64,000 nt of DNA from Lenzites betulinus (lineage: Eukaryota > Basidiomycota > Agaricomycetes > Polyporales > Polyporaceae): contig JABYQU010000004.1 of assembly GCA_022264855.1 (NCBI GenBank), positions 1,054,001 through 1,118,000 on the forward strand. The letters are read 5' to 3'. Shown here piece after piece: positions 1 through 11,200 of this stretch. Position 1 is the first letter of the stretch, and every line of letters begins with the position of its first letter. Under the pieces are notes generated by a model, which saw only the letters and a list, made by a program, of their open reading frames with translations, did not search any database and was not told the DNA's origin. Both the position numbers and the translations under genes were made by a program.

Positions 1-53
1 GTCCACACAAGCAGGAAGCAAGAGGTGGACATACTTTCACTCCGCGCTTCAAC

Positions 54-755
54 TTGCCGTCCAACGCTCTGCACATAAGTGGACGTGAGTCGCCACATGA
101 ACAAGGTCATATAGCGCGGCTGACGATTATTATCGCCAGTTACGAAGACTTTGCGGAGTGTTTCTCCCTCTGGTGCGATGAGCAGCCGGAGAATGCGGCG
201 ACAATATTCAGCCTCATATCTGGCCGCTTGGAGTCTTCCATAACCGTATGGTATACTGCCTCGTGAGACGGACTGTGCTGATATAGGAGTCAGCAGGAGA
301 ACTGCGAGGAATTGTTTAAGAAGTATAATGTGAAAGAGAACCTCGACAACCTACAGGCGGTGGTGTCAACTGCCCGTGCGAGGAAACAGACGGGCTACGA
401 CGGCAAAGATGTCTGGAGAGAGGACCTTCAGCCCCGCGCCGCCGTCAGGGCGAGAACAGTGCCCTTGCTGGAAAGGGAGCGCGACCGACTCCGGGCAGAG
501 TTGTCTCAGGTCTGGAACAGTCGAAACGCGCGCCATCTCTATGTGTGCTAACTTCCGCGCTCCAGCTCACCGATGAGAACTCTGCGCTACAATCTCAGAT
601 GCAACGCAACGTGCATGCGAGGGAAGATGCAGACGCAGACACTGCGAAACTTCTCGACACGTTGGACAAGGTATTGCTTGTAATCTACTTAACCACTTCT
701 GCATCCGCTGAATAGTATCATAGGCTCTTTCCAGGTGGAGCAAGCTCCCACTTGA
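54..755 (+). CDS. 3' end of a coiled-coil protein gene (partial at window edge)
   Basis: Function not recognised. Three exons join cleanly in phase: 297-509, 566-670 and 735-755, ending at TGA 753-755. An upstream exon, open from about 54 to 244, is separated from them by a GT-AG intron (245-296). The peptide is charged and heptad-like (for example ERERDRLRAELSQ, then LTDENSALQSQMQRN), so a coiled coil is likely. No ATG is present in this frame inside the window, so the gene should begin to the left of base 1. Introns are 52-64 nt, usual for agaricomycetes. The exon chain is fairly convincing; the role is unknown. Confidence 0.5.
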
Positions 756-983
756 CGATATACAATCGTGGGCTTTGCAGACGGCTGAGTCTGCGGGTGG
801 CAAGGCGTAGCGTGGTTTTGTGTGGTTCAACTTGTATTTGTGACTTGATATGTACCATACCGCGATACATCTTCGTCCTGTCTGTCACGTAGTTTGTGCT
901 TACTACTAGCTAGATGTGTGATTCATTTTCCGTCAATTCAGCGGATATTAATAGTAGGTAACCGGTGGCAAAAAGGACAAAAG

Positions 984-1067
984 CTCTCTGTCGGGGAGTC
1001 GAACCCCGCTTTCGCGCGAACTTAATGAGTTGACAAGCGCGTGTACTAACCGATATACTAACAGAGA
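984..1067 (-). tRNA. tRNA-Asp(GTC) with a 12-nt intron
   Basis: Read on the minus strand, TCTCTGT (1067-1061) pairs perfectly with ACAGAGA (991-985) as the 7-bp acceptor stem, with discriminator G at 984. The T-arm is CGGGG-TTCGACT-CCCCG. The D-arm carries GGTTAGTA, as in fungal tRNA-Asp. The anticodon stem CGCGC/GCGCG encloses the loop TTGTCA..., placing GTC at the anticodon. About 12 extra bases lie just 3' of the anticodon, the canonical nuclear tRNA intron site. Total length is 84 nt, that is 72 nt mature. No pseudogene-like mismatches are seen. Confidence 0.93.
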
Positions 1068-1177
1068 TCGAGGAAGATTAACCTCAAGGTAACCATATTG
1101 TGCGTTTATGCTCTTACTGACGTAGAGGCCCTTCTTAGTATGCTAAGTACTACAATCTAACGTTACAATGCTACAAC

Positions 1178-3056
1178 TCACGACGAGAGTACCTGCTCCC
1201 ATTTACGCAGACACGAATCATATTGGTAGTCTACACACGAAAGGTCAGTTATGTCTACTCAGACAGTGCTCGACTGGCAAGCTGGATAGCATTGAGGAGC
1301 ATGCGACAAACTCACCGTAGCTTCGATAAGGCATGCACGAGCAATTCAACTCTCGGCGTTCTTGAGCATCGCGCGGACAATGCTCAAGTGGATCGTGGCG
1401 GTACCCGATATTGTCGAAAAAGTGAAGTTGATCTTTTGGCGCGAACAGCCCCGCGCCGATGCTATGAACCGGCGCGTCGCCCCATCGCTATATGGCACCG
1501 GGATGTCAGCTTTGATGCCAGCCGGCGAACAGTGGAAATGGGAGGAAGTGGACGTGCCTCATAGTAGAATCCTCCCTGGGACTCTAGGTGCTCAAAGAAC
1601 TTAGTATAGGCTTCGCCTCGCCAGAAGTCCATATTCGCTATTTCAAAGTTGCTCCAAACTGACGATAGATGTTGAGATATGTAGGGGATCAAGATTGAAG
1701 AAGAGTTGATACGCACAGTGACACATATTGTACGTCTCTCCGGCGTCGAGTGAGAGAAAGTCCATGGAGTTATTCACCGCCAGATATTGTGGATTTTGAT
1801 CGATGAAACCTGATGGTTTGGAGGTGAGCGACCTGTCCAAATAGTACAAGAGAATACATGTCTGGTACCTTTCACGGCATCCCACAGCGTTACCACCGTC
1901 TTTGGCCATTCATGTAGCGTGATAGTAAACCCTAGACAAGATGAGGCCTCGTGAACTCGGCGTCCGTTAGAGAGAGAGTATAGTACCGACCGTATACTTT
2001 GTTCTGGTCTTCCATCATGACGAAGGGGTCGTACCTTACGTCGCAGGTAAAATGTACGTTTGGCCTAATCAAGAGGTCAGTAACACCATTCCCATGCTGC
2101 AAGCATTCGCACATACTCAACGCGCCAGTACCACTTGTACGGTGCCACTAATGGCTGCCTGTAGAAGAACTAGTAGGACATCAACACACGTACAGGAGAG
2201 CAGCGCAGATTACCTACACCCGAGTTGAACCTGCACATATTACGATACCTGGGCGGAAACGTTCAGTCCGGGAAGCATCATGCGAACAGTGTTTCTACGC
2301 ACGAGACACTCTCTGAGGAACAAGGCGAATAAGTAAAACGTTTGCGACGCAGCCATGTTTGCTCACCTCCGTAGATGACGTTTTCCGCGACCATTTGTGC
2401 TCTTCCTGCCGCAGCCTTCTCTTCATCTATCCATTCTGGCTGATACCAGTCCTCTGGCGGGATGAGCCCGAACTGCAAGGATCCAGATACCACGCTGCTA
2501 ATGTTCCTACGGAGAGGGATGAGATGGCGGTAAACGTTGCTGTCAGTGGAACCACGCACTGCTTGAATTCATCTGTAAAAGGAACTTCGTTTAGGAACAG
2601 CCAAGGGTAGCCGTAGTGCTTGTTGAACCGCTCTTCTAGCTCTCTGACACTGGCCATCGCGCCTTCGAGTTCGCTGTTACGGGCGAGCATGAGAAGCACG
2701 GCGTTCGCGCGGCGCGTTTCGTTGAATGCAGAGGGACTTTCAGTGTCCTGAGATTCCGTTGCGTTCTGTGAAGTGTTCTTGCTCCATCCTATGTGCGTCG
2801 AGAGGCTGCTGAAGGAGGCCGTGTCTGAGTAGCCCGGCCGAGTGTACAGTAACAATGAATGGATTGATATCTAACCCATGCGATGGTTAGTGTCCTACCA
2901 AGAGAGGGTCAATTTGACGGCAACTTGAAGACTCACAATGAACGCGCCGGCGACAACTAGCCAAACGAGCCTTGTACGGCTACATATGCGTCGCCGTGGT
3001 CGATACGGTTTAGTATGCACGCCATGAAGAAGACCAGGAGGATATGCTGAGGACAT
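1178..3056 (-). CDS. Alpha-1,2-mannosyltransferase, glycosyltransferase family 15 (KRE2/KTR type)
   Basis: Likely a Golgi type II membrane enzyme adding alpha-1,2-mannose from GDP-mannose to O- and N-glycans. The start at 3056 gives a short basic tail and a membrane anchor (LVWLVVAGAFIVSLQVAV). Family hallmarks follow in order over many exons: RANAVLLMLARNSEL, RFNKHYGYPWLFLNEVPFT, IPPEDWYQPEWIDEEKA, YKWYWRVEPNVHFTCDV with the family's conserved Glu, YDPF..NKVYG, NSMDFLSLDAGETYNMCH, WSNFEIANMDFWRGEAY, GGFYYE|RWGDAPVHSI, HFFDNIGYRHDPLEHCP. The final exon ends at TGA 1178-1180. Intron 1488-1557 is GC-AG; intron 1231-1315 is GT-AG. The phase at the first junction (near 2937/2872) does not close with the obvious GTGAGT donor, so the N-terminal exon border is unresolved. 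Confidence 0.9.
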
Positions 3057-3830
3057 CGTGGAAGCTGCTGTAGTGCCGAAGAGGCAGAGGAAGAGCGATG
3101 GGTGGGTTCTGCTGCGTTTCCTGCGGGGGCGCACTTACCGCACCGCAGTAGATCTCGATGCTGGCTAAATCATAAGCGGGCAGCCTTTCAATAGGTGCGG
3201 AGTCCGCCGCCAACCGATAGGTGGTAGCGCGCAGTATGACACGCCGATACTGGAGGCGACGGAACGAAACTATACCACTGCAGTGGCGTCGCTGTGCGCG
3301 CTTCACACACAGGGCATGTCAGCATTTACGCCAACGCTGAACGTGTCGTGGGCGAGGACTGCATTGTGATCATTCTGCAAATAGTGTCGTGCTGCGCACC
3401 ATTGCCACCCAAGAAAACCGTCAGTTTCAAAACAACGGGGGCCCCGGAAATGCCGGTGTACTTACGCTACTTCACAGTTACTAGGCCATTACTACCCGGC
3501 TTGACGCACATAGCGTGTGTAGACGTATGTACAGGGTCAGTAAGTGTCCAGATTCTGCTACAACTCGCTCGCGCTGGCTGTCGAGAACATCGCGGGCGGA
3601 AGAAAGCTGTTCAGCACTTTAGGCGGCCGGTGTCCACCGGAATGAGTTCCGCAGTACAAGCGCGCCAAAATAGTGCCGATCTGGCATCTTATTCTCGACT
3701 ACATCCTCGAGTCGCAGTACGCGCGTCAGCTACTCGTGAGCACGACGGTGAGACAGCTGGAACCTACCTAAGCTTGGACTGAGCGTCACGGTAGAGATCG
3801 AGAAGCAATACCAAAACAGGCAGTGTGAGA
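3057..3830. other. Intergenic, upstream of the mannosyltransferase
   Basis: An open frame of about 160 codons exists on the + strand (3294-3782), but it starts at a non-ATG codon, resembles nothing I know and has no splice structure. I see no convincing gene here. Promoter elements of the minus-strand mannosyltransferase should lie in the part next to 3056. Confidence 0.4.
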
Positions 3831-3838
3831 GTTGTGTA

Positions 3839-3872
3839 AGGACCCCGGACAAAGCGCCTATATGTCCTATAC
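3839..3872 (+). repeat. Left terminal inverted repeat of the hAT-like element
   Basis: Thirty-four bases matching the reverse complement of 4502-4535 at 33 positions, immediately inside the duplicated 8-mer. Confidence 0.88.
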
Positions 3873-4501
3873 CAATGCTGATGGAAATGGCCCAAAATTG
3901 GGCCCAAGGTTCGAGTCGTGTTCGGTAGGAAATGGGGAGATTTCGGGCCAAGGTCAGATACTATGTGCTGATAGAACGCTCCCCGGCGCCGGGAGGTCCG
4001 ATCAGTCATGCTGTAGGAAATGGCCCGAGCCGGGGCCGTGTGGCAAGCCAGTAAGGGACAGAACACATCCTTTTACTGACATCCTGGACTATTTTGGACG
4101 CGACACTTCCGAAAATATGTCGATTCTCTCTCCTAGGTCAGCTAGATTCGTTACGAGATCCACGCTTGTAGAGATCCACACTACGAGAGACGTCTCTGGC
4201 TGTAACCGATCCTCATCGGAGGAAATGTAGGAATTGCGTCGAGAGTGCATGCGAGGCATAGCGAATATTTCTTGAGGTCCTGTTCAGTAGTACACTTCTT
4301 CTTGTATATCTTTATTCGTACAAACACACCGGTATGCGCATTTCTAGCGCATTTTTGAGAATTGTGCGAATTTACCTGGATTTTTTGAGGTTCGATACCC
4401 CATGCTGATGTTTTTGGGCAAAAAATGGAGGTCCGAGTCCCCAATGCTGATAGAAACGAGCCAAAACTGTGCTGATAGAAACGCCAAAATCCGGGATTTT
4501 C

Positions 4502-4535
4502 GTATAGGACATATAAGCGCTTTGTCCGGGGTCCT
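4502..4535 (-). repeat. Right terminal inverted repeat of the hAT-like element
   Basis: Thirty-four bases mirroring 3839-3872, followed directly by the second copy of the 8-bp target duplication (4536-4543). Confidence 0.88.
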
Positions 4536-4613
4536 GTTGTGTATCCGAGGCCTCAAAGAGGCGCCCACCCAAGGCCTGTAGCTAGTCCCGACTACGTTCT
4601 TGCGAGCAAAGCG

Positions 4614-5794
4614 ATGGATGTCGAAATGGATCAAAGCGAAACCCTCATGGACGTTACCAATGGCCCACCTGTGGATGCACAGGAGCCCTCCACCTCCAAC
4701 AAACGGCCTGCAGAACCTGACCCAGCGCCACCGCGAAAACGTCGCAACTTGGTTTCACCGTTCACAGCGACTCAGCAATTGGACGTTGACAATGCCGTCA
4801 AGGCACTCGAACCCAACGCCGATATAACCTTCTGCGTCGTGACCCACGCTTCCCAGGACTGCACGGTCCTTGAATATGCACATGTTCTCGCGGCTGATAC
4901 GCCACACGAAGTCGTAAGAGCCAGCCATCATACTTCGCTCGCTTTGCCGCCTAGCTAACGGTGTTTTGCAGTTTGACAAGCTGGAGTGGCTGTGGAATAT
5001 GCCGTATTCCACGCTCGATGTCAACACGATCGAGAACGTCCATCCGCGTAAGTGCTATACGTGCACGGTCGATGGGGTATGTCTCACGCCACAGACAGTG
5101 GATGCCGCCATCCGCGGATACTTCGACCACACCGACAGCGACGACAAGCCAGATGGATGGTTCTGGCTTCCCCACCCCGACGATCTGGGAATCATTAAGG
5201 AAATATACAAGTTCTACGTAGGTGTCGATATCACAGCGCCGGCACCAGGTCAATATCCCAACGTACGACGCAAGCCTGAAGAGGTATGGGCTCCTCACGT
5301 TGGTTTACGGCCAATGTACTGACTAGTGATTCCAGTTCTACGAGAACCAGAAATCCTTCAAGTACCGCTTCACGCCCTTCCCTGCGATGAAGAACTCGTG
5401 GGCCGTCAGGCGGTTCGCCGTGCCCACGTCAGGACTCACCCCGGAGACACCAGCTGTCCAGCACTATTACCCGTTCGACACCCTTCCGCCCATTTCCCTT
5501 CACATTCCGTATCATTTCGTCATCTGCGACACCGGCCGAAAGCTCCAAAGTGTATACGGTGACGATTACAAGGACAACAAGGGAGTTTTGCAAGACCATC
5601 CCGAACTCGATGCGCCCGAGCTCCTCATGATTACCGCTGTCCGAGGCATCTACGATGCATGGATGCACGCCGAGCCCGTATTGGACGACGATGCCTCGCC
5701 CGACGCTGTACAAGGCCTCCCTAATACCGTTGGATCTGGCGATGGCGGAAGTCATGTTACGTCCGACGGAACAATCATGGATGCAACAACGTAG
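4614..5794 (+). CDS. HNH-nuclease-like protein, catalytic motif degenerate
   Basis: Three exons join in phase 0 (4614-4913, 4972-5283, 5336-5794), giving about 356 aa. The N-terminus is acidic and proline-rich with a basic nuclear-signal-like PPRKRRN. The middle follows the plan of fungal HNH_2-type proteins: CVVTHASQDCTVLEYAHVLA, then LEWLWNMPYSTLDVNTIEN, then a short helix and GYFDH....DGWFWLP. In related proteins the central part reads LHxxFD; here it is GYFDH, so nuclease activity is doubtful. The C-terminal part (FKYRFTPFPAM..., PYHFVICDTGRKL) is of unknown role. The start ATG at 4614 is the first in frame and lies about 75 bp from the hAT-like element, whose insertion may have altered the promoter. 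Confidence 0.65.
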
Positions 5795-6381
5795 ATGATG
5801 ATGGCCAGTGCCCTCCCGCCCCGGATAGCGATCAGCTGCAGAAAGTGTCCGAGTGCGTCGCGGGGGGTCTTGGCTGAACCGACGATTTGAAGAACTACCA
5901 CAAGGAACGTTTGGATGAAGGAGATTCGGACGAAATGTAAGTGGATATATCAGTAGGATGCGTGCCAATCGGAGGCTTGGATGGAGGATGTGTGGGTGGC
6001 GACGTACACGTACACGTTGATCCATTCTTGCTGCTAGTTAGTTCGAGTTGTTCATGGGACTGTTTAACAATACGACAGCCTCGTTGTGCCATGTCGTCAC
6101 ACGGGTCTTTTGTCTACACGGGTCTTTTGTCTACACATCTAGGGCGAGAATGCGCGGCTGGGCCCAAGGGGGCAATCACGAAGGAGAGCAAGTCGAGGTA
6201 TTGAAGGCTCGCCAGTAGTTTTTGCAGATGTGTGCATTGCGATACTCCCACTAGAAAACATGAAGCATCGAGTGCATAGTAGTACAGAAAGTCTCGTACA
6301 TGAGCTGAAAAGAACGAGCGGGTATCAAAATACGTGCACAACACATCTCGAGACACAATCAACTGTCCGTAACCATCCCCC
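5795..6381. other. Intergenic, between convergent genes
   Basis: This holds the 3' ends of the HNH-like gene (+) and the DUF7330-type gene (-). A short direct repeat (acacgggtcttttgtct, twice near 6104-6133) is visible. No gene is seen. Confidence 0.5.
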
Positions 6382-7719
6382 TCAAACCCTCGCCACAGCA
6401 GGCGCACCCAACTCCGGCGCCTTCGCGTCCCCCAGCACCAACCCGCGCTGCGTCAGCTTGCGCTCGATCTTCACCAGATGGCGGTCCGTCAGCCGCTTCT
6501 CGAGCGTCGCCGCATGCTGCTCCACGTACTGTCCGAGCGCGCGCCCGCCGAGCTCGAGCAGGTCCCCGAGGCGCTTGAACAACCCCGCGCCGACGGGGGC
6601 CTCCTCGACGCGGTCGAGCCCGCTTATCCCGACGACGATGCGCCCGTGCCGCGTGCGCACGAGCACGCGGTCCCCGTCGTCCGTTCCCGGGGGCCCCGCC
6701 TGCGGCGGCTTCGGCCGCTCTGGGGTGTCGGGCGCGGCGCAGATGACGAGCGTCTCGCGGTCCGTGGCGTGCAGCGTGCGTGTGCGCGCGGCGAACGCGG
6801 GCAGGAAGGACACGGTGCCGGGGTTGCGCGTCTGGAACATGAGCGGGCCGTCGTAGGTGGGCGGGAGGAGGATGACGATCTTGCCTGCCGAGGAATGTTA
6901 GTCAGAAGTCCTCTCTTGACTGTGCCGCAGGGGCAGCACTAGAGCACTAACCATGTCGGGATTCTACCTCGAGGTCGACGCGACGCCCAGGGTGCACCTC
7001 GAACTGTACTATTGGTCAGCGAACGCCCGCCGCGTGTGCCCGGGGAGCCAAACGCACCAGATTGACGTTAATGCGGCCGTGCCGGCTGGCCGCAACGATG
7101 CATGCCGAAGGCTTCTGCTGGCCGGGGGCGAGCGGCGGCGTTGTGCCCGCGTCGCAGACGACGGCCAGGTCGAGGCTGATGGCGCCGTGGCGCGTGCGGA
7201 AGGCGGCGTTGATGTCTGCGGGGAGCGCGCCCTTGCCCCACTTCCGCCCGCGCTTTCTGCCGCGCTTCTTGCGCAGGTTCGGGGCAAGTGGCGAGGGCAG
7301 CAGGGGATCTACCAGGTACGTCCCTGTAAGGAACAGGTCGTGAGTACGCCGTTCGACAGCAGGATGTGGCAGCGATCGCACGCGCACCTGAGATAGCGTC
7401 ATGTTGGGAGAAGAGCTCAAAGTTGTTGACTGTCTGCGCGTTCTGGGGGCGGAAGATGGAGCTCGCGGCCGATATCGCAGGGGGCGCGGGGCCTGGCGGT
7501 GGCGGAGGGGCGGTGCGGCTCGGTCCAGCAGCTGGCGTATATGGAGGCGGGAGCTCGTCCACGTTCGCGCCCTGTTATTTGCTACTGTCAGAACACCGAT
7601 ACACATTTGATGAAGCGCAAGGATCTACTCACAGCAGCCCTCTGACCCTTCGGCGGAACCGCTGGTCCACCGGAATGCTTCTCGTCGCGAGGAGGAGGGT
7701 TGTTGTCGGCGATGATCAT
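6382..7719 (-). CDS. DUF7330-type protein, function unknown
   Basis: At least five exons join in phase. Exon 1 is 7719-7633 (MIIADNNPPPRDEKHSG), exon 2 starts at 7571 (GANVDELPPPYTPA), followed by GTYLVDPLLPS, then DINAAFRTRHGAISLDLAVV and ASRHGRINVNL|FEVHPGRRVDLEVESRHGKIVI, and last LLPPTYDGPLMFQTRNPG...DRETLV...GISGLDRVEEAP. The order (proline-rich N-terminus, PPPY motif, paired short beta-rich motifs, LLPPTYDGPL, ISGLD) matches what I know of the basidiomycete DUF7330 family. No signal peptide or membrane segment is seen. The C-terminal part is probably helical (LFKRLGDLLELGGRALGQY). Molecular function is unknown for the family. Confidence 0.72.
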
Positions 7720-8291
7720 CCTGGTGCGCTCAGGTATCTCGATGATGGCGGCAGGAGAGGAGTTAATCGTGACTGTGCGGGACCTGCACGGGCGGCGGGC
7801 TGGCTATATGGGGGCGCGATGCCGGACAGCTTCATCAACTGCGCAGGTCGCGGCACCTCGATCCCCGCAGCCGCAGGCTTCCTCACCGCCTCCAGTCTGC
7901 TGCGCGCCCTCTCGCGTGCCCGCGAACAGCCCACGTTCATGTCCATCTGTACTTTTACAGCGCGCAGGTAGGCGTGCGCAGTGTCGCGGGTTTGATGACG
8001 ATCGGCGGGTAAGTAAAGTGTCTTTGAATTTATGATGCTTTTGCACATCCACCCGCCGCGCGCTGCCGAAGCGCCGGCAGTACGGGGGAGGCTGTGCTGC
8101 CTGTGCAGCACACATACCCGAGCTCGAATTCGGCACAGCAAGCAGAGCCCTGAGAGCAACGGAACCTGACCAGACCATGACAATATGTATGTACGAGCGA
8201 ATAACGATAACAGATAGCGATACAACCCAAACACCGAAACAGCACTTCTTCGCCGACCCGCACGAACGTCCGTCCACCCCCGCGCGCGTGA
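7720..8291. other. Intergenic between two minus-strand genes
   Basis: This contains the promoter side of the DUF7330-type gene and the 3' region of RXT3. Overlapping long frames on both strands reflect the GC-rich composition; none shows recognisable motifs. Confidence 0.45.
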
Positions 8292-11200
8292 TCACGCCGA
8301 CACCCCGACCTGCACCCACTTCCACTGCTGCGCCTCGAGCTTCCAGCCCTTGCGCATTCCGTTCACCGTCTCGCTGCTCAGGACGTGGATCCCGTCCGGC
8401 AGGAACTCGAAGTTCTCCTCGCCCAGGTTGCGGTGCAGGATCTGCAGCGGCCCGTTCGCATCCTCGGCGCCCTCCGCGCTCTCGTCGCTCGCCTTCGACG
8501 GCGCCGGGGTCGCGTCTTTCGAGGCGTCCGCCACCGACGTAAGGGGCACAGCGAGCTTGTCGGGCACACCAGCACCGAGCTTCGCCGCAGCCGCGTTGAC
8601 AGCAGGGTCCTCAGCAGCACTTGGTGGCGCGCCGTTGGCCTCGACAGCCTGCGGTTCGCTTTGCTTCGCGTCCTGACCCTGCGAAGCCCGCCTGCCGGCG
8701 GTACCCCCAGAGTTGGTGAGCAGCGCGATGACGTAGCGGGGACCGGTGCCGGTGCCTGTGTCGCTCCCGTCCCCCGCGTTCTCCTTGTCGCTCTCGCCAT
8801 CCACGGAGGGGATCTGTCCGCGTTGCGAGATGAGGAAGCTCTCCCAGAGCGTCTCGATGACGACGGCGCGCTGCTGCGAAACACCATCGTCGCTGCCCGC
8901 GTCCGCTGCCGGCTCCGACGCGGCGTTCTCCGGCGACGAGCCCGCTTTCCTGCGCTTGCTGGGACGCGAGTCGGAGGAGGGCTGGGGGAAGAGGACGTCG
9001 CGCAGCGCGTCCGAGTGGTACTTGAAGCTGTTCCAGGGTCCCTGTCAGCCTGCAGGCTCGCCGTGTGCCAGAACGCGGAAGGGAGCTTACCCAATCTCGG
9101 GCCAACTCGAGTCGGTGCCGAAGACCATGACGCGCGTTGAGCTGAGGTCGTCGTCTGCTTGGTCGAGACGCGACTGCACCGCGCCCTCGGCGACATCCGC
9201 GAGGGAGAATGAATGCAGCCGCCTGCGCTTGCGCCCGGAGCGCGGCGCGCACCCGAGGGCGCAACGCCGCTCTGCGTACTCGAGCATCCGCTGCGAGCGA
9301 TTCCGCAGACCAAATGAGTGTGCAGTGCCAGACTAGATGGCACAAACTCAGGATGAGTATGGACGAGCACTGGGGATGAGCACCGCGACGTACCGTGACG
9401 AACTCGGCCTGGAGGACCTCGATACCAGCGCCATCGTGGCTGTTTCCCCAACCCGAGCTCAACAACGCACTCCCGTCATCATCCTGCCCAGTCGCTGCTT
9501 CCTTCTCCTTCTCCCCCTCATCTTTCTCCTCGCCCTCACTCTCGCGCGGCGCTTTCTTGCGCAACGCCTGTCCCAACCCCCCAACAAACCGCGACTCGCG
9601 CGTCAACCGCACGTCCAGCCTCAGATCCTTGCCCTCCCTCCTCGCGCGGCGCGCCACGCTCCACGACACCCACCCTGCGTGCAGCGCGCACAAGAACAAA
9701 TCCGAGTCGTCCGTGTACACCCGGCGCCCGTCGCGGATCTCCATCGGCTCCGGGCGGCCGTACCCGGGGTGGCCCCCGCTGAACTGCTGCACGAGCTGCC
9801 GCTGCGCGCCCGTGAGCGGCGGCACGGCGGGGATGAGCCCGCCGCCCCAGAGGCGCGGGCGCGCGGGGCGTGCGAGCGGGATGAAGCGCGCGGGGAGGAA
9901 GATCGTCGCGCGCACGTCGATGGGGTCGCTCGGCGCGCCCGTCTCGGGGGACGGCCCGGGGAAGTCGAAGAAGGGGAAGGGCGTGCGCGGGTAGACGAAC
10001 GTCCCGAGGTGGCGCACGGGGAGGATGAGCGTCGGGGGCGGGGTGCCGGAGCGGGGGAAGACGAAGGAGGTGGCGATGGGGGGCGCCGAGCCGGCGTGGA
10101 AGGGCGGAGGTGAGGGGCGGCGGGAGTGGTACCCGAGAGGCCCGCCCGGTCCATACACATCTGCAGGGTGGTGGTGTATATGCGGCACAGGGCCCATTTG
10201 ATGTGGGTGAGGGGGATGGTGGCCCATGAGATGGGCCGGAGGCTGGAGTTGCGAGATCGCAACGACTTGGGACAGGGAGGGGGGACCAGCACTCTTTGAC
10301 GAGCCCTGCCTGAACTGAGGTTCCCGTTCTTGCGCAAATTGCGGAGGAATGTCACCAGGACCTGGCAGGTGAATCATACCTTGATTGCTGATAGGCGCCT
10401 GCTTGCTGGAAGACCTTGAAGGGCCCTGCGGTGGTGGAGGACCAGGGTAGCCTTGGCTGGGTGGCGGGTGTGGGTGGTGATGGTGCGCATGGGGATGGAG
10501 ATGTTGTGGAGAAATATGCGCCGATCCTTGGCTTTCACGAGCGCGAGCACGCATAGCTTCGATGTCTTGCCTCTCGCGCTGTATGCGCTCGCGTTCCATG
10601 ACCTCGAACTGCGCCTCCTTCGCCAACGCGAGCTGGTGTTCGCGCATCCTGAACTCGATCTCGGCCTTCTCCAGCTCCTTCTCGCGCTCCGCCTCCCTCT
10701 CCCGCTCGACCCGCTCCTTTTCTCTCTGACTGGCACTCACTCGCGTTTTCCGCTCTTCCTTCTGCGCCGCCTTCGCCCGCTCCCGATCCTCCCGATCCTT
10801 CGGCGTCGCCCGTGCCTTGGTCGCCCGGGGCATCGGCCGCTCGCTTTTCCCCGCCTCCCACTCGAGGTCTGGCACGCGCGTCTCCTCATATCCCGGCCGC
10901 CCCTCCACCGCTCTCTCGTGCTCCCTAATCATCCTCCCATCAGCGTTGGGCGGCACTATCCGGGGTTGGACCCACCGTGACCAGACGTCGCCCGACGGGG
11001 GTCCCATCGGGGGCTGCTGCTGTGGCTGGAAACGATGGTTCGGAGGGCCGCCATGTGCTTGCGCCTGCTGCGCCTTGATCCACTCACGTTCACGCTCACG
11101 CTCGCGCTCGCGCTCGTCCCGCTCCATCGTGTTGTTAAGGCTCATCATCCCTTGCGCGTGCCGCCGGAAGTCCTCCTGCTCCCGCTGAATCTGGCTCTCC

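Larger units (their letters stand above)
3839..4535. mobile_element. Non-autonomous hAT-like DNA element (MITE), 697 bp
   Basis: The termini are inverted repeats of 34 bp (3839-3872 against 4502-4535) differing at a single base, beginning aggaccccgg. The element is flanked on both sides by the identical 8-mer gttgtgta (3831-3838 and 4536-4543), a target-site duplication. Eight-bp duplications are typical of hAT, and also occur in Merlin and P elements. Inside, the motif tgctgatagaaa and variants recur near both ends, as expected of subterminal transposase-binding repeats. No transposase is encoded, so it must have been moved in trans. The near-perfect termini suggest a recent insertion. Confidence 0.85.

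Noticed and set aside
1462..2855. UstYa/DUF3328-type oxidase for the minus-strand exons
   Set aside because: A few short motifs suggested it, but the ordered family-15 mannosyltransferase motifs over the whole gene leave no doubt.
4370..4420. Possible second tRNA T-arm (gaggttcgatacccc)
   Set aside because: There is no acceptor or anticodon stem around it, and it lies inside the hAT-like element.
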